In this document: positions 8,890 through 21,000 of the stretch, piece after piece
Layout of the letters: the number at the start of each line of letters is the position of its first letter
Position numbering within the stretch: position 1 is the first letter of the stretch
NCBI GenBank assembly: GCA_012064415.1
Contig: SSNU01000119.1
Span: 186,001-250,000 of the forward strand
Reading direction: 5' to 3'
DNA: 64,000 nt
DNA from: Gyrodactylus bullatarudis
Lineage: Eukaryota > Platyhelminthes > Monogenea > Gyrodactylidea > Gyrodactylidae
The notes under the pieces: model-generated
The model's input: only the letters and a program-made list of their open reading frames with translations
Told to the model about the DNA's origin: nothing
The model's database searches: none
Program-made: the position numbers and the translations under genes

Positions 8890-11800
8890 AGAGTTTTGAG
8901 TTTGTGTAACACGATGAAATTATTTTAAACAACACGAATAATATTTCAAATTTCATTCATTGTTTAATTATCTGTATTAATCAGCTTTTTAAAATTAAGT
9001 TTATAATAAACTGTTAATTAAATTTTGATAAAAAACTAATTCAAGATTTCAATAAGATCAGTAAAATGCTCATTTATCATTCTAATTTACATCATACACA
9101 TGAAAAAAATAAGAATTTGTTGTATAGTTTTTAAGGTGAAATTAAAAACCAATATTGTTTTGTCTAAATAAAATCATGCTTCTCTGACATAGAATCTATG
9201 TAACTAAATTAGGTAACCTAATTGACAACGTGATGATGATGAGGACTCCTGAGAATGAGCTTTCATGTATTGAACCAAGTTAATTTTCATGTATTAACTG
9301 ATTTTCTCATGATTCATGAGTCATGAATTTATCTTTCAATATTCTCATTAAACAAGGACTTGGATCCCAAATTTTAATCTTGATAAAATAAATGATAAAT
9401 GAAATTGAATTTTCTCAAACTACTAAGTAGTATTCTCGAAATATTATGTAATATTTTTATCAATGTTCGTTCTGAACTAATCGGTCTTTTTTTCAGGCCT
9501 AAAACTCTTCAGCTGATTAAAAATTTATGTGAAATAATCTTTTATGAAATGCATTAACCGTTCCTATATGATTTTTCCCCAAAAGGAACAAATAAAATTT
9601 TTTTAATTTTTGCATTAAATCTTAGAAATCATCAAATTTCTGAGAATATCTTCAGGAAATCTATTATTTTTCGCTCGAAGGTTGACAATCAGATATTATA
9701 ATTGTGTCTAATTTAGATTTACAAAAATATTTTTCTCAAAGAAACTTCCTGCGCAAATACATGTCGAAATATTTATGCGGAAATTCCTCCAATCCACCAC
9801 GACTGAGCTGGATATATAAAGGTCTCGCATGAGAGCCTCTTGCGCATCTGTCTTATAGCACACTGCAATGATAATCGTAAAAATTTCCCATATCTTGAGA
9901 CGGGATTTGCTGAAGAAGGTTCCTAAAGTATATTAGGTAAGGAAAACTAACCATCTCTAATCGAAATTTTAGCTCGACAAGGTGAGCAATGCCATATCTT
10001 CTTATCAACTGACTTAGCTGATTTGATGATCGTCATCATTTTCCCACATACATGTCGTTTTGAGACTGGGATTAATCCCAAACGCTTGCACAGTTCAACA
10101 ATGACAACTGGATCAATCCAGTTGATAAATGTTTATCAAAATTTTCAAGATTTATATCTTTAATATCCATGAATAATATTTGTAAAAATGTGCTGATAAA
10201 AAACAAATTAAGTATCTGAAATATGAGCTTATTTTAAGATTCTATTTTGAACAATTTTAATATCGTTTAACTCTTAATAATGAATTATCGAAGCTACTTG
10301 TAAGTAATTGCAGGGTTAAATACAGTAAAAAACCTGCGTTCCTAGACAGCGATTTAAAAAAGAAGATTTTTTTAGCTTCAAATTGCTTTCAATGCGCTTC
10401 TAAATACAACTCCGTCTTACTGAAAATAAAATCTATAAAAATATTCAATTAAACGGTTAATATTCATCAAGTGAAAGTGCCACATTTTTTGTCTTGCATG
10501 TGAACCTTGATATAGAATGTAGAATTGCTTTAATTTTTCAATAGAAAAATAAAACTATGACATGATTTGTCACATCATCAGTCACTTTCGAAATGAGTCC
10601 TAATGAGTAGCAAGTTATGCCAAGTGGCAATAATTTATCCAATTGAATCCAAAACATTCGATTAACCAGACATTATTATCAAACTGTTTGATCAAACATC
10701 TAATGCCATTTTTTCATGGGAAATTCACGTATCGCAGACAAGACATTGTTTATGATAAAATAATGCTACACTCAGAAAAGCTTGTAGGTTACGCATGTTT
10801 TTTCAAATTTCAAAAATTCCCTCCTGTAATCATAATCAATGCTACACTGTATGTTTCGAATACAGTAAATTCTATAAGAACAAATCACTAATACAGTGTG
10901 TATGGTTGAATGTGTAAGAGAAGAGGGATTGAATCACGTTTTCCCATCCAATTCTCTATACTGTAAACTGCATTGCCCATAAAAAGTTTTACATTGATTT
11001 TCTTTCCATGTGTCTTTTAATTAACGTGATCCTCATAAAAAAGGGGAATAAAACTTATTTTCCAGTCTGCAAAAATTCTCTTAGATCTATTCTCAATTTT
11101 TATTGGTCCTCAAACTAGACTAAATCTCATTGGTTTAATAACTCAGCTGAGCTACCAACTTCATTGAGTGTAGTTGTCTGGATGAAAATTCGAATTTCAT
11201 CATTAAAACTTTTATGTGTATTTATTAATTTTTTTCATCATGTTTAACATTTTTTTCCAAATCAAGTTTTTTTGCTTTCAGAAGAGAGAAATTACATTCA
11301 TTTGAGAGAAGTTTCCTTGTTTTTCTATATTGTAGTAGTATTAGTGAATGATAAATAATTTTTGTTTTAATTGTCACTTTTTCAATTTGCATTTGTTTTA
11401 ATCAGATAGAGAGAGAGAGGTCTTTTTGATCAAACTGAAGAGGTTGGCGTTGGAGGGATCGTTTCATTCACTTTCTCTTGCAATTTTTTTTCTCATTCAA
11501 TACTATTTTATTTGAGGGAGCTTACAGGTGGGGGGGGGGGGAAGAGGGGTTGGAAGTGTGGACCAAAAAAAAAGAATTTCGAGAAGGCTTTTCTTTCTTT
11601 ACTAATAAAATAAATTCCTATATAATCTTTTGTTGTGTTTACCTCTTGTCTTGTCGAAATATCTAATTTGTCATCTTCTTACATCAGAATAGAATAACCC
11701 AATAAGAGACAAAAGAGAATGGCAGTGTAGCAGTAAGTTGGACCAACATTTTCAACATCAATGTTGTCTTTGGAAAAGAGGCCAGAGAGAGGATGGGTTA

Positions 11801-12075
11801 AGGGGGGGGGGCTGCAAATTTTGAGGGCCACTTTATGGAATTAGAATTAAAAGGCAAAAGAGTGTTTCAAAATAAAACCAAAGCAAATGAATCTTTAATC
11901 TCTTGTTTTTTTCAAGACTTTACACAATGTATGTAACAATAATTATATTTATACGTATAAGGCACAAAGAGAAAGTGTCAAGATGACGAAGAGAAGATTT
12001 GGTCCATGATGAGTGTTCCTCTCTGTATGTGTCTGTGAATATGGGGGTGAATAAGGGGGTGGAGGGGAGCAAGTA
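8890..12075. other. 3.2-kb gene-poor region
   Basis: The only coding signal I can support is the transposase-derived fragment at 9708-10170. The rest is AT-rich, with G-tracts at about 11528-11541 and 11801-11810, a palindrome near 10107-10125 and chance frames (10643-10891, 11478-11666). It presumably includes the FEZ promoter at the left end and the 3' flank of the Egalitarian-like gene at the right. Confidence 0.5.
9708..10170 (-). mobile_element. IS1595/ISXO2-like transposase-derived gene fragment
   Basis: Reading minus from 10136 to 9952, removing a 29-nt GT-AG intron (9951-9923) and continuing 9922-9708 gives about 131 open codons. They resemble the N-terminal part of metazoan ISXO2-like transposases: a helical segment (IVELCKRLGLIP), a degraded zinc ribbon (VCGK ... 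WHCSPC), the KISIRDGTFF turn, and an HTH-like segment ending SSSVVVDWRNF. The catalytic DDE half is absent; the frame stops soon after. A plausible start ATG (10170) lies one frame off, so this is either a broken copy or a diverged domesticated gene with an unseen first exon. A TATA-like string near 9813 falls inside this coding sequence. Confidence 0.55.
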
Positions 12076-15000
12076 TTAGACAAGTTTACTCATACTTTCA
12101 TGGAATAATTGACTAGCCATAATGTCTCCAGTGGCCAAGGTCTGACAGCCAACCGATACACGAGATGGTGAGGAATCCCTCTCGATGATAATATCGTTTG
12201 TACTTGAGGTAACATGTCCATCAACTGAGAGATTAATCTGACTTGATAACTGTTGGACATTGTTGCTGATCTCACTGCTAATTGTTCCGCAATATGATAG
12301 GTCCTCTTCTGTTCCAAGGCCCCAGACTTCATCGGTCACTGTGAGATAGTCATTAATCTTTCTGTGATTTGGCTTGGCTGGACCGAGAATTGCGTTAAGT
12401 TGGTCTTCAACTTCACTTGTTAAAATGTCTGAATCACCTGTAAGAGAAAAATCGATTATAGAAGGCAATAGTATAGAGTAGGCGTTACACAAAAAATGCG
12501 GTTTCAGTATAAAACAAAAGTATTAAGAATAATTTTTGTTTCAATTTTAAGCCTTAAAGAAAGTCAATTTTTTTCTAATTTACCCCAATATAATCAAAAA
12601 TATAAAATATTAATTGGAAAGGACAAGATTTTTGAATAGTATTTCGAAAGTTTCAAGTACAAGTAAAAATTAGTTCTTTTTTCACGCTTCAACGATACTT
12701 GTTAGAGAAAATCTAAGGCATACCTGATTTAGTACAATGTTTTGAAAAGGTTTTAAACTTGATTTTATTCCTGTATAAAAAGCGTTTATAAAATAGCATG
12801 AAATAAATTGATTTGTTCCAATGTTTCTATACAATCACACACGTCATGAGATAATCATACCATACTATTTTTACGGAAATATTCCGTCTACGTGACTTGG
12901 AATGTTTCAGCACATAAAAATCCAAATTTCGATTTTCTTACCAACTAAAGAAAGGCAACAGGTGTAGGCTATGTAGAAATTGTAGAAATTTCTGTTATTG
13001 CAAATAGAAAGAATTCTTCTTTCGAGTATTTGCACTATTCTTCAGAGAATAACTGTAATAATTACACGTTATAATCTCAGTCAGTGGGGATCCCATCTTT
13101 AACCCTATATAACTTTAAATTTGTATGGAATGACCTCATTCACATGTATACCATCCTCCTTGTGTTGGATTCTATCTAACATGAGGTTATTGATGGATGG
13201 GTTTTGGAGGAAAACGAAAAAAGCACAAATTTTGAATTTCCCCATTAGATTTGATTATATAGATAAAGCGAAATTTTATCTAAATCCACATTCCAGAGAA
13301 CTTACACACTAGTAACAAGAAGATGAGATAATTCAGTAGAAAGAAGGCGATTTCTTGGTGCATTTTCAAGATTCAAAATTTGGTCAGATTGAATTCTTTT
13401 CATTGCATAAATTCTCTCCTCACTTTCCGGAGAAAAATACTGAGTTGTTTGTAGATAAATACATCGAATATCTTATGTCCGTGTCAAAGATAACTTTAGG
13501 TATTTCAAAGAGAAGAATGCATTGACCTAACAGATAAGGAGATAAATCTTGGAATTGCTAAATTTGGAAAAAGTCAAATTCTACCCTTTTCAATGAAGTC
13601 CAACCATATTACATTGTTAGAACATATTATATATACATTGTATATAGATTTGACATTTGAATTCTCTATTTTTAAACGAAAACCGGAATTCTGTTGATAA
13701 AAGTTGCTTGAATTATTGAGAATCCTAGTACCATATATGAGGTCTAATCAATATTAAATCAATACGTAAAGTATTCTTTAAAGCCTTTATGAAATATCTG
13801 TCTCATTGATGTGTCAGGAATATTCAGATAGGGTTCTTCAGATTCCGAAAATTTCCTAATCGCCACAATTTGATTTCAGATATAAACAAAAAATAATGAT
13901 AAACTAAGTTTTTATATATTTTAGAAATCTTACACATATTATAATGTCTAAGCAAGCTATCTCCCTGGTAGGTTGACAACATTTTTTCCTGATCTAGTAT
14001 TATCAAAGCTCGAAGATCGATAAATAGGTCCAATGAAGATCCATGATAAAAGATGGTTCTTGCGAAGAAGATATGAAATTTTTTTAGACATTTTGTAAGC
14101 TCTTGAATAATTTTTTCACAAGATTGTCGAAACTTAATGCTTGTTTTGATAATTTTATTTTCGGATTTTTTTCAAACGGATCCGAATCTGAATAATCTGA
14201 AGAACCCTAGATTCAGAATAGGCTGTTTGTCTGATGATGTGTACTTGAGAAATTTTGATTAAGAAATGATTGATTTCATTGTGGAAAAAGTGTAAACACC
14301 ATTTACTTTTTGTTCATTTAGAGGGCTAAAATGTACATCTATCCTCACCTAGTGTGTTTATTAGGTGGAGAGGGAAAAAATTCAGTCGATAAACAACTTT
14401 TTAGGATGCCATTATGACTAAAAGTACATATGAGAAGGGGTTATCTACCTATATAGCTAATTTGAAGCTATACAAGAATCATAAAATACAAGAGAGGCCT
14501 GCTTCCTGTGTAACTGTAATTCTGTATGGAAGCAAAAGTTTAACCAATCAATTATCTATTCAGCTTCGTACATCGAGAAAAGCCAATTTCTCAAGTAAGT
14601 TAATTCTTATCGAGTAATCATACCTGTTGAATTCAAATATGCAATCTGTTATATCGGTGCCTAAAACCGATATTAAAACAAATCATAGAAGATGTTTTAG
14701 AGCATAGAGATTAAAACCTTTTGTTTAAAATATATTATTATTATTCCCTTCTGAATATCACGTGTGTTTTCATCATGGACGTTTTCCAAGATAATACTAG
14801 CCCGGAAACCCGACATAACACAATCAATTTTTTGAACTAGTGAAAATAAAAAGTTTCCCCAAAAAAATTTGAAATTCTATGCAGACATATAGGGAAAAAT
14901 ATCACAGCTCTCAAGACTGCAGAAGCCACCTTTATATTAAAAGAACAACCTAGCTTATGTATCCAAAAGAAATTTGTACAACAATTAGTGCTCCCCAAGC

Positions 15001-18000
15001 CACCAATTAAGCAAAGACACAAGCGGAACGATGGTGAAAAGACTGAAAAATCCAAACAGTTCTCCATAAATAACATAAATTACATGTGAACTATTATTTT
15101 CCTTATTAATCATATGTATGAACAATTGGGAAAAAACTACAAACATGTCTGTACACAAACTCATCAAAACTATGAGTTTGTACAGTATAATTATTAGTGT
15201 GTCTATTACATACACCCAATGAGACCTACCTATGAGAGGCTAATCAATCAAAGCCCTTTCTTTAAAATATTGTAATCATGAATGTACTTATATTGGCATG
15301 TAAAGACCAATGAGTATGTCTGAGATACAGCGCTTATCTCTTTAAAAATTTGGGCATCGCCTTTCATTTTAAAATAACTGTAGATTTGAAATCAGCTCAA
15401 AATCAATTTTAATAGAGATAAAAATCAGTAAATTTGTGAAAATCTCTTTCAAAAGAAAATAAACAGAAACAGAGAAGTTGAAAGCATACAAACGAATCAT
15501 TAAATTCGAATCTTACAGGAAGTAAATCTATAGAAAATCGATTTCTTTCGTTATCCCCTCTTTGAGTACCCAATTCGATTTTTGGCAAATTCCCAAATGG
15601 CCTGAGACGAAGGAGGCAATAATGGAATTTATAGAGTAGAGGCCAGAAGCTATATAGATCAAAGCTCTTCTTGTCTCCTCACGAGGAACTATACTATGTG
15701 TATGTATTGTGGAAAAGTGAGTATATCTTAAGGACAACTCCATAGTTTACAGAGACTAACAATGGCCTAGCCTAAAATTGGGAAATTTTCACTTTTCTAA
15801 TGAAACAATATATAATCGATTTCAAGATCGATCGAATTCACTATTCATTATCAAAGCTATGTTTATTAGTCTACTAAATGTTATATTTATTCAAGATAAT
15901 TCAAGTCCGAATGGCACTAATGAAAGGAAGGAAGTATTGTTGGCATCTTGAACTGGAAATATATATATCCAAGTGGGATTTATCGATCAATGAAGATTGA
16001 TAAAAATTCTCTCCCAGAAACATCTCAAGCAAACGAGAGGAGGAATTTACATAAAATTTTCTTCTGGCTTCTTCAGTCAAAGGGGAAATATTGAATTATA
16101 CTCAATATGTATACGAGAGATAGATAGTGGAGAAGGGTGTGTGGAGTGTTCTAGAAGCGACAACTACTCTCTCAGTGCAGTTCAGAGATGGAAATTTGTC
16201 ATTCTCTGGTAGATAGCAAACGAAGAGATGCTCACTTCTTTATCAGTAGCCAATATTTTATTGACTTGATTGTTCTTCATACAGATATACAGTCTCATTT
16301 CTCCAATTGTACACAATTTTTATTAAAATTGTTTAATGTAAAAACCAAGAGTGTTTGAATCAATATCAAAATTTTCAGCCATTGGTAATCCAAACGTTTC
16401 GATGATGATTGTCTTCCCACGCCTTAACACATGGGATGAGATCATGAAAGTATGTATAGATAGTATTTTGTGTTTGATGAGCTAGCGGTACTAATGAATA
16501 AGGAGTTTGAATGACCAATGACTGAAGATTCTGATATTAACTCAAGTTTTAGTGAATTTCATAACAAGAACCTAGAGTGATTTATTTAACGCTTCCGAAT
16601 CTATTGTTTTAACCCTTTAAGTCCCAGCGGGTCATATGGGACAGGTTACTTTCTCAAGCCATAATTACGCTTTAAAGAAACCAAAAAATAGTTTATTGAC
16701 CACTTTTCTGAAAGGAGAAAAAATATTCTTTCGAGTGAACCATGGCTTATCAAGCTAAAATATTTCATTGAGAAGTTATGACAATTTAAAAATGACTGGA
16801 TTTTGTAAAAATATTAAAATTTCCTTAAAAATATAAAGAACTTTTCTTTTGAAAAACCACTTACAGCGATCGAAGAGAAAAAAGAAAGAAACTTTTATCA
16901 AGAAACTATACCCGTAGAATTCAAATATCTTTATCACTTTGAAATAAAAAATATTGGCCATTTTCAAGGTCGAGAAAGGCAACTGTACTTGTAGAATTCA
17001 AATATGTGATCAGCTCGACATGATCTCAAAAAATAGTCATTTTTCCAGCAAATATCTCCTAAAAGTAGTTTACACATTCGTTATTCACCTTGAATAAAAT
17101 TCTCTGGTTTAGAAATGTTTGACTGCCTCATACTGGCCTCTTGATACCAGCTGATCTTTAAGATGAATTAAATTGCAAACTTTATGTTCTTTAAACTTTG
17201 TTTATTTATCCTGTTTCATCGTTATCCCTGTTTTATGAGGAGAAATTAGAATAGAGAGAGATTTATTTTTCGATTTTGGGATGTATATCTACACTTTTTA
17301 CGGAGTTATCCTTAAACTTAGTATTTCAGGATTAGAATTTCAAGGATAACCTAACATGAAAATAAAAATTTATTGATTGTCATACCCCCATCCCCTTGCA
17401 TAAATTGTATTTTATGTAGGAAAATGCATTGCCCACAGAAAGATAATTTTATTATAGTTTTCTTAGATCGAATTTCAACTATATTCGAATACATACGATC
17501 ATTGTTCAATATTATTTCTTAGCTGAATTCAATTCAGTTCGCTGAGTTGATTAAAATGATTCATACCTCGAATATATTTTCAAAGACATTTTGAAATTCA
17601 TATCGTGATGCCTAATTTGAAGAGTAAAATGCTGAAAAAATCTGTCACAAATCGTAATATTAATGATATTATTTCATCTTTCAATATCGGCTAAGCTTGA
17701 GAGTGGTCAGACTACATCTTTGATTCCAAAGGAAGAGAGAGAGAGAATATAATTAAATCGATACGTTTTACATTCCAATCAAGTATAGATGATTTTCACT
17801 CTTGAACGATTCCGTCATACAGAGATGAAAAGATATCATACGCACTACTGTAGGAGGGAAAAAGGAAAAAAAATATAGCAAAAGACTTTTGAAATAAATC
17901 TTGCTGAATAAAAGAATGTTTTCAAATATATTCGAGGTAATTAGAGTTTGAAAAATACTTACAAATTTTATTGTTTTGATCCAATGGCATTAGGTCATAG

Positions 18001-21000
18001 TCATCCATTTCACCCTCGAATTCAGTATCATCACCAATAGAACTATGACAACCTCCATTATTTGCTGTGAGAAATTCAAACGCCTCAGGGTTATCGTTAA
18101 AGTTTCTAAAGTTGGCCCTACTTCTGTCGTTCATCATTTGAACAGATAGTGGAATTGAGAGGCGTTCCAAATTCTCACGATCGCATTCCTTCCAGACTTG
18201 AGTTGCTCGCCACTTGGCACGTGACTCTTTCGGGGCAAGTATCGCATTAAAATACAGTAGCTCATTAACCTTTAAAGAAAAAGATAAATTATAGATATAT
18301 TTTATTTTTCAAGTATTTTAGATACTTAATTATTTGTTAAATGTATTTTTGGTATTTTTACTAAAAGACTTAAGCACTTATCCCTCGTCACCAAAAATAC
18401 ACATAACAAATAATTAAGTATCTAAAATACTTAAAAAATAAAATATATATATAACCCAAAGGGTGCAAAGGGATTATCTTTACTAGCTTATAAATTAGAT
18501 ACACGCTGAGTCTTATTCCAAAGGGAAGATGTGTGACTTCTCCGCATCCAATTAGATATACTAAAAGTCTTAAGCACTTATCCCTCGTCACCAAAAATAC
18601 ATATAATAAATTATAGAGGTTACACACAATCATTGAATGAATATTTACCAAATTCAAATATAAAGCTTAAAATTTCGTAAATTGGTTGTTCAGAAGTCAC
18701 CCTAACTAATTTCAATCAAACTCTCTTACTTTTACAAGAGCTAAAAATCATTTAAAGAATCAAATCAGACACGATTACTTACTTAGATGATCCAATTTTT
18801 AGGTTTACATTTATTTACCATACAGAAATAAGGAGAAATCATGAGAGATGGAATAAACCAAATTAAAGCATGAAATTTTAATTCATCTGACAGATTTTAC
18901 ATATTTTTGACCAGAAATCACGTGACACTTAAAATATATCAGAGATTATTACATGTTCACACGAGAAAAAAAGCAGAATCCTATTTCTCTGCGAAAAACA
19001 AGTTGAAGAGAGAAATTCTCGAGCCCGGAAAGAAATGGTTCTGATTTCACTCTGTGTGTGTATCAGGGTGTTATTATTTCAAGTTAAATAAAGAAAGGTA
19101 ACCAATAAATATTTTCATTGCCTCGGAAAATTCATAATGTATTTCTTTTTTTATCAAACGGATTGTTTTTTGTTCTACTTAAGAGGAGGGGTGAGGGCTC
19201 CATTATCCTTTAGGGATATTCTCCCAAAAATATGCGACCAGCTATTACTATATTCTTTTGATGTGTATACAGTAGAATGTATGTAGTAATTAGCTATGAA
19301 TTTCTACTTTACTATATGGATAAAATCAATAATTCCTTTTTATTTTCATTGAATAGTCAATACTTGCATTGAATTCTAATAAAATAGTATCATTTTCATT
19401 AATGTGTAATGGAGTGTGATACGAAAAAATACATTCCCCCTCGTTCGTCAACAATTTTTAGTTAACTTGGAGAGTTCAGGCTTTGAACCCCCTCCCTCCT
19501 TTGATAGAAGCTTAAATCTGGTTAAAAATAATACTCAACAGAAATTTCGAATTGATTGCAATCCTTTTTGTAGACCAGTATCTGTTACCGGATAGAAATT
19601 TGATTCAGTTTAGACCTATTTCCAGCCATCAAGTGTCATTCTTTTTTTCAGTGTTTACAAGTTTTTTTTGAAAAATCAATTAGGAAAATCATCGACCAGC
19701 AAAAGGATGAGTCATTTCATCTAGAGAGAGATTTATTTCTGAAACTTTGGAAGAAAAGAGAATAAAGATGAATGCAGAAACGTCATATAATCATTCAATG
19801 AGAACAGCTTCTAATGAAAAAATTGATCTCTCTTCAAAATGTTACACGAAACGATCATTAAAATGTGTTTGTATTATTAATATATAATGATTGCAGAAAA
19901 AGAGATTTATACATAGATGTTAAGAGCAAGTCTTGTTGATGTTGTTGTCATAATATACATAAGAAAACACAAACCTAATCAATAGAGAGAGAGAGACGAG
20001 TAATATCTTCATATAGAGTTTATCACATGATGATTTATCTATGTCAGTTCACCAAAATGTATGCTCAAATCTTGAAAGAGGAATCTTTTTTAAAATAAAC
20101 CACTTCTCTCAATAGACTACTTCTAACCAGGGCTCTAATGCAGAGTGAAAATAATCTTTTCAACTGTCGTCGTTGGGGTGTCACTTTTAGAAAATAGAAT
20201 TTAAATAAAGAAACGAGACAGCTATTTTATTGCTGAAAACAAAACATCAAAAGATTCTGTTTATTACATAATAGCCTAAATATGGTATTGTATTATAATA
20301 AGACAATGATATATCAAAATCAATAATACTGCCTTTTTATTATTGTTGAAAATGTCAATCCCCCCAATCATGGAATAAACAACGATCAATTCATCTCTCC
20401 AGCCAATCAGAAAAGGCCTTACTAAAATTCATTGAAATGTAAATTACAACTGTAATGGAGATTTTTGAATGGATTTACTATCAAAATCAATAATACACCA
20501 TTAAACATAAACTTGTGCAATTATAATTGTGATGTGTGTATCTTTTCTGGACAAAAAAGTTTCACATCGAATATACTGAACATAAAAGACTGCAATATGT
20601 TAATATATGGAAAAATAATCATTAAATTTTGTTTGTATTTCTTCTCGTTTTCTGCCAATGAGTTTTAAAATTTTATCTATATTAGTCCAAAAGTACGCCT
20701 TTTCTATTAATCTCTCTATCTGGATTAATGAGATTTTTAAGAAAATTTAATTTGTCTAAAGAAATCCGTCACATTTATAATACACTATCGTTCAAGGCTA
20801 AGGGCCTGTGGAAGAAAAAGTCAAGAAAGCAGGTCAAAAGTGATAAGAATTATAGAAATAACAATTGATAGGCATTTTAGAACTGAGAAGTATAGAATAT
20901 AGTCTCTCTTTAATAATAATTATCAGAAAAAGAAATACTTTTTATTAAACTTTTGTTCTTAGGGGTGTATACTCGGTAATGCCAAAAGATTATTATAATA

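Noticed and set aside
9805..9835. TATA-like string and a 22-codon plus-strand ORF near 9870, suggesting a small gene
   Set aside because: The whole stretch is explained as minus-strand coding sequence of the ISXO2-like fragment.
10643..10891. 82-codon plus frame in the gene-poor region
   Set aside because: AT-driven codon use, no motif, no conserved context.
11528..11810. G-tracts as possible quadruplex or regulatory element
   Set aside because: Two separate mononucleotide runs without the four-tract spacing of a quadruplex; more likely slippage products.
14837..15215. Overlapping minus frames with hydrophobic residues and an open plus frame of about 75 codons
   Set aside because: No domain, no splice structure and no similarity recognised; sits within a giant intron and is compatible with chance.
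18361..18615. Repeated units considered as a CRISPR-like array
   Set aside because: Only two copies, overlapping an inverted repeat, in clearly eukaryotic intron DNA.
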